Below, piece by piece: positions 1 to 7,081 of a DNA stretch of 64,000 nucleotides. This DNA comes from JAOUEA01 sp963810915 (GTDB lineage: Bacteria; Actinomycetota; UBA4738; HRBIN12). The notes below the pieces were generated by a model. That model searched no databases. It saw nothing but the letters and a program-made list of their open reading frames with translations, and was not told the origin of the DNA. The translations under genes were made by a program, and so were the position numbers. The stretch covers positions 248,001 through 312,000 of the forward strand of contig CAWEPH010000006.1 in the NCBI GenBank assembly GCA_963810915.1. The letters run 5' to 3'. The number at the start of each line of letters is the position of its first letter. Within the stretch, counting starts at the first letter, position 1.

Positions 1-775
1 CCGGGTGCGAGATCGGCGCCTCGGATCCATCGCGCCGCGTGAATGTCGACCCTCGGGCGGGTCGACCGCCCAGGATCCCGACGGTTCGAAGGCAGGCGCC
101 GACCTGCTCGTCGGTGAGCTCGACGTTCTTGAGGGAACGCGGGTCGATACACGGAGGGATCAAGTGAATCGCATCCGCGTCCAAGCCGTCCCAGACATAG
201 GCGCGCCGCGTGAACGTGACCGCCGCCGCCGCGTTCAGGTCCCGACGCAGGAACGCCCACGCCGAACGTGTGATGTCGTTGGCCACGTCAACCCCGACGT
301 GGCAGGTCCACACGATCGTGGCGCCGGCGGCGGCGAGGCCCGGGACCAGTCCGAGAGGCTGAGGATCGTGAACCACCACGACGTCACCCGGCTGCACGAG
401 CTGGAGCGCTTCGGCAAGCTCACGGGCCATCGTGGCGTCGTAGTGACGGCGTTCAGCATCGCCGAGCGGGCCGCCGTCTCCCAGATCTCCGTGCAGTCGG
501 TTGTGGATGCGCTTCGTGATGTCGAAGAACCGAGCATCTGCCTCGATCACGAGCCAATGGGTCTCGATCCCGTCTCCCGGAAGGTACCCGAGGGTCGAGC
601 CGAGGAGCTCGGCAACACCGCCACCCTCCGACGTGGCGTTCACATGCCACAGGCGGCGTCCACCGAAGCGTGCTCGCGCTCGACGTACCAAGTCGTCGTA
701 GCGAGCGCCGGCCTCGCCGCCCGCCATCGTGCGGAGCGGTTCCGCTGGTCGGGCCGCTACCGGCACCTCGAACAT
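1..775 (-). CDS. TreT-like glycosyltransferase, 3' end cut by window
   Basis: Partial gene running off the left edge; about 258 N-terminal residues are present. The start is the ATG at 775, because an in-frame TGA lies 12 codons upstream. The visible protein has the signature of trehalose glycosyltransferring synthases and related GT4 enzymes: WHVNATSEGGGVAELL near residue 45, then VVVVHDPQPLGLVPGL, IVWTCHVGVDVAN and IPPCIDPRSLKN. These enzymes join a nucleotide-sugar donor to glucose or a glucose phosphate in the cytoplasm. The family assignment is good. The exact acceptor and product cannot be told without the C-terminal half. Confidence 0.72.
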   Translation of the reverse strand, partial: MFEVPVAARPAEPLRTMAGGEAGARYDDLVRRARARFGGRRLWHVNATSEGGGVAELLGSTLGYLPGDGIETHWLVIEADARFFDITKRIHNRLHGDLGDGGPLGDAERRHYDATMARELAEALQLVQPGDVVVVHDPQPLGLVPGLAAAGATIVWTCHVGVDVANDITRSAWAFLRRDLNAAAAVTFTRRAYVWDGLDADAIHLIPPCIDPRSLKNVELTDEQVGACLRTVGILGGRPARGSTFTRRDGSEAPISHP

Positions 776-1198
776 CAGCCCGCCCCCGGTCGAGTCCTGG
801 AGTACGCCTCTTCAGCCGCATCGGGGCACGGGCGACCCTGATTCGATCGACGTAGGGTCGTGCGGGATGCGGGCATCTCGGGCGCGATGTTACCCATCGC
901 GATGGACGCGTCGGTGAAGGGGGGGTGAATCCGAGCGATGCTCAGCGCCCTCGATGCTCAACGCCTCGCACCATCCAGTGGACGCCAGACAGCAGCAGTG
1001 GCGCGGGAGCGGATCTACGTCATGGAGGGTTGGGAAGCTCCCGAGTGGCGGACCCCTGGCGCGCGAACACTCCTAAAGGCGCGCCGGGTGAAGCACAAGG
1101 CGTCCGCAAGGACGATGCCGCTCGACTGTCACGCAGCCTCTGTGTGAGACGGTTGGGTTGACGACGCTGCAGGCGTGCGCACGAAGGGAGTCAGCCGA
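776..1198. other. intergenic region, no gene recognised
   Basis: This is 423 bases between the minus-strand glycosyltransferase and the plus-strand opine dehydrogenase. Short open frames exist but none has a family signature or a convincing ribosome site. It must hold the divergent promoters. I see no clear -35/-10 pair and no tRNA-Ala fragment here. Confidence 0.5.
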
Positions 1199-2275
1199 AT
1201 GAGGATCGCGGTGCTGGGGGCCGGCGGTGGAGGGCTAGCGGTCGCCTACGAGTGGAAGAGTCAGGGGCATGAGGTCGCGCTGTACGCACAACATGCCCAT
1301 GAGCACCATCTGGTGCCGGTCCGCGAGCGCGGCGGGATCCAAGCCGAGGGCAAGCTTGAGGGGTTCGTGCCTCTGACGACGGTCACCACCGACATCGCCG
1401 AGGCACTGGACGGTGTGGACGTGGTCTTCGTCGTCGGCCCCGCCTATGCGACAGAGCCGTTCGGCCGTGACACTCGCGGTCACCTGCGCCCCGGGATGAC
1501 CGTCGTGGTCTGCCCCAGTTCGTGCGTCGGCAGTCTGGCCTTCAAGCACGCCGCGGGGTTGGACCTCCATGACGAGAGCGTCGTCGTGGGCGAGACCAGC
1601 ACGCTGCCCTACGCCGCGCGCGCATCGATGCACGCCAGTGTGCGGATCTTCCACCGGTTCGACACCGGCTTCTCGGCCGCTGCCGCCCCGCGCGGCAACA
1701 CACCTCGCCTGCTCGAGGTCCTGCGGCAGGTGTACCGCAACACCGACGAGGCCGCGGGGATCTTCCAGACCACGCTGCAGAACGGCAACCCAGTCATCCA
1801 TCCGGCCGTCACCTTGCTCAACGCCGCCCTCATCGAACGCACGGGTGGTGACTTCATGTTCTATGAGGAAGGGGTTACCGAGGCGGTCGGTCGCCTCATG
1901 AAGGCGGTCGACGGCGAGCGGCTATCCGTCGCCAGGGCCTTGGGCGTGGAGATCCTCGCCGAGCCGGATCTCGGGGTTCGGCAGGGCTACATGAGCGAGT
2001 CCAACTACTCCACCGGCTACTCCACCGCACCAGGCTTTCGTGGCATCAAGGCGCAGGACGAGCTTCATCACCGCTACCTGACCGAGGACGTGGGGTACTC
2101 AATGGTGTTCTTCACCGACCTGGCTCGGCACCTGTCAGTGCCGACCCCCACCATGGATGCCGTCATCCGCATCGCCTCGATCGTCGCGGGCGAAGACTTC
2201 GCCACCGAGCGTGCCCGCACGATGGACAAGATGGGCCTGTCCGGCCTGACGCGAGAACAGCTCGCGGTGTACTGA
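1199..2275 (+). CDS. NAD/NADP octopine/nopaline (opine) dehydrogenase family protein
   Basis: A 358-residue cytoplasmic enzyme. The Rossmann motif is at the very N-terminus (RIAVLGAGGGGLA). The C-terminal half matches the octopine dehydrogenase domain, including NPVIHPAVTLLNAA with the likely catalytic His near residue 201. Members reductively couple an amino acid to a 2-oxo acid, or oxidise the product. The ATG at 1199 is preferred over an in-frame GTG at 1175 because AAGGGAG at 1184-1190 is well spaced from it. It ends 15 bases before the outermost tRNA-Ala fragment, so it flanks the cassette array and reads in the opposite direction to it. The substrate cannot be predicted. Confidence 0.8.
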   Translation: MRIAVLGAGGGGLAVAYEWKSQGHEVALYAQHAHEHHLVPVRERGGIQAEGKLEGFVPLTTVTTDIAEALDGVDVVFVVGPAYATEPFGRDTRGHLRPGMTVVVCPSSCVGSLAFKHAAGLDLHDESVVVGETSTLPYAARASMHASVRIFHRFDTGFSAAAAPRGNTPRLLEVLRQVYRNTDEAAGIFQTTLQNGNPVIHPAVTLLNAALIERTGGDFMFYEEGVTEAVGRLMKAVDGERLSVARALGVEILAEPDLGVRQGYMSESNYSTGYSTAPGFRGIKAQDELHHRYLTEDVGYSMVFFTDLARHLSVPTPTMDAVIRIASIVAGEDFATERARTMDKMGLSGLTREQLAVY

Positions 2276-2289
2276 CTGCATGGTAGACA

Positions 2290-2338
2290 GTGGACCCAAG
2301 GGGATTCGAACCCCTGACCTCTTGGCTGCCAGCCAAGC
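2290..2338 (-). repeat. tRNA-Ala 3' fragment, copy 1 (putative attachment site)
   Basis: These 49 bases are identical to the 3' part of the intact tRNA-Ala at 6892-6964. They cover tRNA positions 26 to 73 plus one flanking base. Identity stops at the 5' edge of the anticodon stem. This is the scar expected when an element integrates by crossover in the anticodon region and carries its own replacement 3' end. It is the outermost of three such copies. Confidence 0.85.
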
Positions 2339-2377
2339 CTGGAGAGCGTCGCAGATGCGTTATCGCAGGTCGGGCGA

Positions 2378-2394
2378 CTACCATCGGCTTACCA
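2378..2394. repeat. paired short repeats beside attachment copy 1
   Basis: CTACCA at 2378 and CTTACCA at 2388 lie 10 bases apart, about 40 bases beyond the end of the tRNA fragment. Copy 2 has a CTTACCA pair at nearly the same distance. The geometry resembles arm-type binding sites of tyrosine recombinases; this is inference from two or three examples. Confidence 0.4.
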
Positions 2395-2417
2395 GCGCGT
2401 TCGGGTCTGAGGCGACC

Positions 2418-2435
2418 CGAGCATCTCGATGCTCG
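2418..2435 (-). terminator. small hairpin after the hydrolase-cyclase gene
   Basis: CGAGCAT and ATGCTCG form a 7-bp stem around a CTCG loop, 40 bases downstream of the minus-strand stop codon at 2475. There is no T-tract, so termination is only a suggestion. Confidence 0.35.
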
Positions 2436-2474
2436 ACTTCATGATGTCGCGAGGCCCTCGCCCCCTCCGCGTCG

Positions 2475-3821
2475 CTAGCCAGCCACCCGGTACAGCCGCC
2501 ACCGGTCAGGCACGCCCTTCAACTCATGCTCGCCGCGATCCTCGAACCTGAGGCCAGACCCAGCGGTGAGATCCTTGACCGTCTGGGAGACAAGCACCTC
2601 CGACGGGCTGGCCATCGCGCCCACGCGTGCTCCGATGACCACGCCGAGACCACCGGCCTTGCCATCGATCCTCTCGACCTCGCCGGTGTGCACACCTGCG
2701 CGCACCTCGAGGCCAAGAGGCGCCACGGCCTCGATGATGTGTTCGGCGCATCGGACCCCGCGAGCGGGTCCGTCGAACGTTGCGAAGAATCCGTCGCCTG
2801 CCGTGTCCATCTCCACGCCTCGGAACCGGCCGAGGAGTCCGCGCACGACCGCGTGATGCCGTTCGACCACATCACGCCAAGCACGGTCGCCCATGGCCGC
2901 GGCCGTCGCGGTCGAGTCCACGATGTCCGTGAAGAGCACGGTCGCGAGCACACGGTCAAACTCAACCTCCTCGTCCCTGGTGCTCGCCAGGAATCGCTCG
3001 ATCTCGTCCAAGAGAGCATCTTGATCACCCGCCCACATGTGGTGGTCTGCCCCGGGGAACGCTACGAACCTGGCTCCCGGTATCCGAGCGGCGACGTCGC
3101 GGCCGGCCTCGACACTCTCGATCGAGTCGCCCTCGCGATGGAGCACAAGGGTTGGCACGCTGATCGTGGGCAGGATCGCACGGATGTCCATCTCATGGCA
3201 GATGCGTTCGATGGCCTCGGCCGACGTCGGGCTCGCGGCCAGGCGCTGGAAGGACGCATACCAGGCGCTCATCTGTTCATCGCCCGCGAGGGAGGGGTCG
3301 AAGAAGGACAACGATTCGCGGGCGTACCCCATGCTCCCCCATCCGGTCCTCATCCCAGCCAGATACGTCTCCCACTCTGCGTCGGTCCACGTGAGCTTGT
3401 AGTCCGACCCTACGGATTCGCACGCCGCGGTCGCGTACAGGATGAGGGCAGACATCCGATCAGGATGTGTCGCGGCATACATGGCGCAGAGTTGGCCGCA
3501 GTCGGAATAGCCGAGAAGAGCCGCACGCTCAGAACCAACCACATCCAGCACTACGTTGACGTCGTCAACGAGGTCTTCAAGTGGTGGCAGCTCATCGGGC
3601 GACATCCGGTCAGAAAGCCCCGCCCCTCGCCGATCGATCATGATGAGACGGCAGAACGAGGAGAGCTTCTCCAGGAACGTGGACAGGAGCGGGTTCTCCC
3701 ATACGAGCTCCAGGTTGTTGATGAACCCAGGCAAGTAGACGAGATCAACTGGACCATCACCAACTACCTCGTAGGCGATCGCGACGCTGCCATTCCGGGC
3801 GTAGGCCACATCGGGATTCAC
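2475..3821 (-). CDS. alpha/beta hydrolase fused to class III adenylate/guanylate cyclase
   Basis: A 448-residue protein with two domains. Residues 1-285 are an alpha/beta hydrolase with nucleophile elbow GYSDCG (Ser about 106) and a late GADHHMW histidine. Residues 290-448 are a class III nucleotide cyclase with FTDIVDST (metal Asp about 299) and TAGDGF (Asp about 343). This fusion is known in actinobacteria; it probably makes cAMP in response to a ligand or hydrolysis event. The open frame reaches back into the tRNA fragment, but that stretch is translated tRNA. The GTG at 3821 fits the usual start, a few residues before VAYARNGSVAIAYEVVG. It is the only gene of the outermost cassette and lies 186 bases from the tRNA fragment. 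Confidence 0.82.
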   Translation of the reverse strand: MNPDVAYARNGSVAIAYEVVGDGPVDLVYLPGFINNLELVWENPLLSTFLEKLSSFCRLIMIDRRGAGLSDRMSPDELPPLEDLVDDVNVVLDVVGSERAALLGYSDCGQLCAMYAATHPDRMSALILYATAACESVGSDYKLTWTDAEWETYLAGMRTGWGSMGYARESLSFFDPSLAGDEQMSAWYASFQRLAASPTSAEAIERICHEMDIRAILPTISVPTLVLHREGDSIESVEAGRDVAARIPGARFVAFPGADHHMWAGDQDALLDEIERFLASTRDEEVEFDRVLATVLFTDIVDSTATAAAMGDRAWRDVVERHHAVVRGLLGRFRGVEMDTAGDGFFATFDGPARGVRCAEHIIEAVAPLGLEVRAGVHTGEVERIDGKAGGLGVVIGARVGAMASPSEVLVSQTVKDLTAGSGLRFEDRGEHELKGVPDRWRLYRVAG

Positions 3822-4006
3822 CGGCTGATGATGCAGTGGCCAGGGATGTCGTGCAACCTCGCATCGGCCCAGCGTCGTCGAGTCTGACGCGCAACCTGGC
3901 TGGCGCTCGATTCCATCGGTCGGACCGCATGCGCGATGTCGCCCTGCCTCCAGCGCAGACCGGCAGAATGGAGAAGGCACTCCGAAAATGATCATCGAAC
4001 CAGACG

Positions 4007-4054
4007 CGGTGGACCCAAGGGGATTCGAACCCCTGACCTCTTGGCTGCCAGCCA
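4007..4054 (-). repeat. tRNA-Ala 3' fragment, copy 2 (putative attachment site)
   Basis: These 48 bases match the 3' end of the intact tRNA-Ala: tRNA positions 29 to 73 plus three bases of shared flank. The match breaks inside the 5' strand of the anticodon stem. It separates the cassette with the hydrolase-cyclase gene from the cassette with the interrupted hydrolase. Confidence 0.85.
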
Positions 4055-4095
4055 TCTCCCGAGCGCACGGGAATCACGAACCCACAGGTTAGAGA

Positions 4096-4113
4096 CTTAC
4101 CACCTGCTTACCA
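4096..4113. repeat. paired CTTACCA repeats beside attachment copy 2
   Basis: CTTACCA occurs at 4096 and 4107, an 11-base period, starting 42 bases past the end of the tRNA fragment. The motif and distance match those beside copy 1, suggesting the two sites were used by related recombinases. Confidence 0.45.
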
Positions 4114-4138
4114 TCCCTATGAAACGTCCTCTTCGCCG

Positions 4139-5017
4139 TCAGCCAGGCGCTGCCTCGAGCACGCTGCCCCAGTACTTGGCGAGGCCGAAGTGACCGACGT
4201 CCGGCCACACGGTGAGCGTGCTGTGCGGAAGCTTCTCGATCACGCGCTCGAAGTCCTCAAGATTGACGCTCGGATCCTGCGCCCCATGCCAGCAGTGGAC
4301 AGTCGTCTCGATCTCCTCCAGCGAGAATCGCCATGGCAACAGGAGAGCGATATCATCGCAAGCGCTACCGATGGCTCCTTGTCGAAGTGCCTCCCGCACG
4401 CCCAGCAGGTTGTTGGCAGACAGCTCATCATCTTGGAAGAGCCAAAGATCGCCGGCTGCCTCGCCCCAGGATCGCACGGACGACAAAGGATCTTGGAGGA
4501 TCCCCTCAGCCCACTCCCTGTTCTCCTCCGCGTACCGGATCGTCGCCTCGGCGGGTCCGAACCGCTCGATCAACTCGACGATGCGCTCATCCTCATCGTC
4601 GCGATGGGGCGGTCCGGCGGCGTACGTGAAGCTAGCGCTGCTCGCGATGCAGACGCCGGTCAAGAGATCCGGCATCGCGGCGGCCACCGCCGCGGCTTAC
4701 GGCGCTCCCGCCGACCAGCCGACCACCCCGAACCCGACGATGCCGTTCGACTCTGTCAGTTCGGCGACGTCGTCCGCCCAGCCCGCTATCGGTCTACCGG
4801 GAAGTGGGTCGGATCCGCCGTAGCCGGGACGGTCGACCGTGATCAGATGCACGCCGGCCGCTGCCGTGGCGTCCTCGCCGGGCCACCACGCGCGCGACCC
4901 GGGGTTGCCGTTGAACGCGAGCACGGCCGGGCCGCTCGCATCGCCCCACTCGCAGTACGCAAGTGCGCGACCGTCTCCCAGGCGGATCGTCGTGTCGCGA
5001 ACGGGGCCGCTGGCCAT
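4139..5017 (-). pseudogene. alpha/beta hydrolase interrupted by an in-frame stop
   Basis: Two open stretches in the same frame together encode a 292-residue alpha/beta hydrolase. The first carries the oxyanion region (AFNGNPGSRAWW) and the nucleophile elbow GWSAGAP with Ser about 102. A TAA at 4697-4699 follows directly, where relatives often have tyrosine. The second stretch continues with PDVGHFGLAK, holding the catalytic His. A single base change (TAC or TAT to TAA) would explain it, as real inactivation or as an error. The start is the ATG at 5017, 73 bases from the third tRNA fragment. It is the sole gene of its cassette. The substrate is unknown. Confidence 0.65.
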
Positions 5018-5090
5018 GTCTGCAGTCTGTGAGACATCCTCAGGATGCGCAAGATCGGAAGCGAACCGAGCGATCAATCGCACGTCGTGC

Positions 5091-5128
5091 CGGTGGACCC
5101 AAGGGGATTCCATACTCCCCCTCTGACC
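5091..5128 (-). repeat. degenerate tRNA-Ala 3' fragment, copy 3
   Basis: The first 20 bases are identical to the 3' end of the intact tRNA-Ala and its flank. The sequence then diverges but keeps recognisable T-arm pieces (a C-run followed by CTGACCT). It sits at the boundary expected for a third integration event. Confidence 0.65.
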
Positions 5129-5150
5129 TGCGGAAACAGCCTCTCAGGCG

Positions 5151-5168
5151 TGTGGGCATGTGTGGGCA
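5151..5168. repeat. paired TGTGGGCA repeats beside attachment copy 3
   Basis: TGTGGGCA occurs at 5151 and 5161 with a 10-base period. Copies 1 and 2 carry a different motif in the same role. This fits an element with a different recombinase arm specificity, but two repeats alone are weak evidence. Confidence 0.4.
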
Positions 5169-5223
5169 GCCTCGGATTCGGGACGCGCGGACGGGCTTCG
5201 CTGTCGGGCGTCCGTCGGTGAAG

Positions 5224-5868
5224 CTACGGCTTCCGGGCTATCAGACGCTCGATCATCCCGGCCCGCGATCGATCGGTCTCTTCGATCAGGAAGCCAGTGG
5301 CGAGCACGTGCGTGATCGGGCGGCGGGTCAGCTCACGTTCGCCCCGGGACGGGGCAAGTTCCATCAATCGCTGGATCCAGTAGATCGGAGCGACGTTGCT
5401 GCGCACATGGTCGACCAGGATCAATCGTCCGCCAGGCTTGAGCACACGATCCATCTCGAGAACCGTTCGACTCTCGTCGGGCACGCTACACATCGAGTAC
5501 GTGCAGAGCACGGTGTCGAATGTGCCGTCGGGGAACGGGAGCGCCTGAGCATCGCCTTCACACAGTGTGACCGGCCTGCCGAGGTCCGATGCGCGGACAC
5601 GGGCGAGCGCCAGCATCTCGGGGGTGAGGTCGATACCGGTCAGACGTACATCGGGTGGGTATCTCGCGAGGTTCAGACCGGTGCCGATGGCGACCTCGAG
5701 CGTGACTCCCTTCGCTCGTGAACACGCCCACCCCCGATGCTCCGAGCCGAAGAACCAGCGCTCGGTGGACTTCGACTCCCTGTCGTACTTCGGTGCTTCT
5801 TCGGCGTACTGCGCGCGCTGGCGCTCGTTCGCCCTGGCTCGTTCGGCCGACGAGAGCCCCTCGGTCAT
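5224..5868 (-). CDS. class I SAM-dependent methyltransferase
   Basis: A 214-residue cytoplasmic methyltransferase of the UbiE/Methyltransf_11 type. Motif I is LEVAIGTGLNL (about residues 57-67). Motif II is LTGIDLTPEML. The acidic and hydrophobic motif is EGDAQALPFPDGTFD, and post-I is VLKPGGRLILVDH. The start ATG at 5868 overlaps the stop of the upstream hydrolase (ATGA at 5865-5868), so the two are translationally coupled. It is the last gene of the cassette next to the intact tRNA-Ala. Its acceptor may be a small lipophilic metabolite, by analogy with the family only. Confidence 0.85.
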   Translation of the reverse strand: MTEGLSSAERARANERQRAQYAEEAPKYDRESKSTERWFFGSEHRGWACSRAKGVTLEVAIGTGLNLARYPPDVRLTGIDLTPEMLALARVRASDLGRPVTLCEGDAQALPFPDGTFDTVLCTYSMCSVPDESRTVLEMDRVLKPGGRLILVDHVRSNVAPIYWIQRLMELAPSRGERELTRRPITHVLATGFLIEETDRSRAGMIERLIARKP

Positions 5869-6764
5869 GTTCCGATCTCGCGAGGAGCGATCGCCATCTC
5901 CAGCGCCTCGATGAAGGCACCGGGACGTTCGATGTGGGGGCCGTGTCCGCACTCCTCGATCGGATACAGGGGCCAGTCGAATGCTTGGGCGGCTCGCTCG
6001 CCGATCGTGAAGCGCATCAGACGGTCCCCGGTTCCCCATATCAACGCGACCGGCACCTTGATAGAAGCGAGTTGCTCCTGCGGGATCCTTCGGGCCGCGA
6101 TGCGCCGGACCAGTTGACCGGTTGCCTTGCTCACGCTCTTGTCGGCCGCGAGCTCGATGTCGTAGCCCTCTGACGCGGACCATCGATCGCCCCATTCCGC
6201 TGCCGCCCGGTCTGGATCGAACAGGACCTGACGGAGGAACCGCTCGTGGTTTGCCCGTGTGGGGCGCGCGCCGAAGCGCATGATCGCCACGACCAAGCCG
6301 GGCGCCGGGCGGAAGCGGCCGAGCGAGCACGAGTCTTCGAGGACGACGTGCCGGATCATGTCCGGGTGAGCGATCGCGAAGCGGGCGGCGATGCCTCCCC
6401 CCAATGAGTGACCGACGAGCGTGGGAGACTCGTCGCACGTCTGATCGATCAGCAGGCGGAGCCATTCCACGATCGAGGCGGCGTCCAACGCGGTGTTCCC
6501 CGGCCCCGAACGACCGAGACCCGGCAGATCGGGAACGACAACCCGATGCCTGCTCACCAGCTTCGGAAGGGCGCAAGCCCATTCCTCTGCGAATCCCCCG
6601 ATCCCGTGCAACAGGATGATGGGTGCGCCGGTGCCGCCCTCGAGGACCGGGGTCGAGGTCCCGGCAACGTCAAGCCTGCGATCCGTGACCGGCAGGCCGT
6701 CTCGGAGTTGGGCGAGGTGTCGGGAAGAGGTCCCAGGATCCTTGGCGCTTCCCAGCCCGGACAT
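5865..6764 (-). CDS. alpha/beta hydrolase
   Basis: A 299-residue soluble hydrolase with a complete triad: oxyanion LLHGIGG, nucleophile GHSLGG (Ser 120), acid in WGTGDRLM (Asp 247) and His 274 in ECGHGPH. Spacing resembles MhpC or haloperoxidase-like esterases. The ATG at 6764 has a GGAGAG ribosome site. The frame is open far upstream through the tRNA-Ala, but that stretch is translated tRNA. The gene begins 127 bases beyond the tRNA 3' end in the same direction, with no obvious terminator between, so read-through from the tRNA promoter is possible. The ATGA overlap couples it to the methyltransferase. Confidence 0.85.
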   Translation of the reverse strand: MSGLGSAKDPGTSSRHLAQLRDGLPVTDRRLDVAGTSTPVLEGGTGAPIILLHGIGGFAEEWACALPKLVSRHRVVVPDLPGLGRSGPGNTALDAASIVEWLRLLIDQTCDESPTLVGHSLGGGIAARFAIAHPDMIRHVVLEDSCSLGRFRPAPGLVVAIMRFGARPTRANHERFLRQVLFDPDRAAAEWGDRWSASEGYDIELAADKSVSKATGQLVRRIAARRIPQEQLASIKVPVALIWGTGDRLMRFTIGERAAQAFDWPLYPIEECGHGPHIERPGAFIEALEMAIAPREIGT

Positions 6765-6891
6765 ATGCCCACTCTCCGCGTCGGGCGATTGTCTGCCTCT
6801 GACACGAAGGTCCGCAACCCTTTGAGCTGAGAGTCCTCGCCGGGAGGGGAGCCGAGGGTTGTTCTTCGTTGCGGCGGCGCGTCCCGTTCGG

Positions 6892-6964
6892 TGGACCCAA
6901 GGGGATTCGAACCCCTGACCTCTTGGCTGCCAGCCAAGCGCTCTACCAGCTGAGCTATGGGCCC
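6892..6964 (-). tRNA. tRNA-Ala (anticodon GGC)
   Basis: A 73-base cloverleaf. The 7-bp acceptor stem contains the G3-U70 pair that marks alanine tRNAs. The anticodon stem CTTGG/CCAAG encloses loop CTGGCAG with anticodon GGC, followed by an intact T-arm. CCA is not encoded. It is the only complete copy; three 3' fragments lie downstream of it. Confidence 0.97.
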
Positions 6965-6974
6965 GCGGGCATCG

Positions 6975-7004
6975 AGTGTAGGCGACGCCGGGTGCCTCAG
7001 CCAA
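6975..7004 (-). promoter_or_regulatory. putative sigma-70 promoter of tRNA-Ala
   Basis: On the minus strand, TTGGCT (6999-7004) and TACACT (6975-6980) are separated by 18 bases. The -10 ends 10 bases before the mature tRNA 5' end. It may also serve the cassette genes that follow the tRNA. Confidence 0.55.
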
Positions 7005-7027
7005 TCGCACCCGCGGGAGATGCGGAA

Positions 7028-7062
7028 GGTGCGGCGCCCCAGGGAAGCTGGGGCGCCGCACC
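7028..7062 (-). terminator. strong GC-rich hairpin, likely terminator of the secreted protein gene
   Basis: A perfect 15-bp stem (7028-7042 with 7048-7062) closes a 5-base loop. It lies 20 bases after the stop of the upstream minus-strand gene and before the tRNA-Ala promoter. It therefore insulates the tRNA and its cassettes. Confidence 0.75.
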
Positions 7063-7081
7063 GTTTCCGACACCGAGCGGA

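Noticed and set aside
925..1161. Possible small gene between the glycosyltransferase and the opine dehydrogenase
   Set aside because: It has no ribosome site, no recognisable motif, and overlapping frames are equally open.
2526..3887. Long open frame on the plus strand opposite the hydrolase-cyclase gene
   Set aside because: It is an antisense shadow of a clearly conserved two-domain protein and has no family signature.
3822..4055. N-terminal extension of the hydrolase-cyclase gene reaching into the tRNA fragment (similar cases at the other fragments and at the intact tRNA)
   Set aside because: The residues are translated tRNA-Ala sequence. The conserved protein begins downstream.
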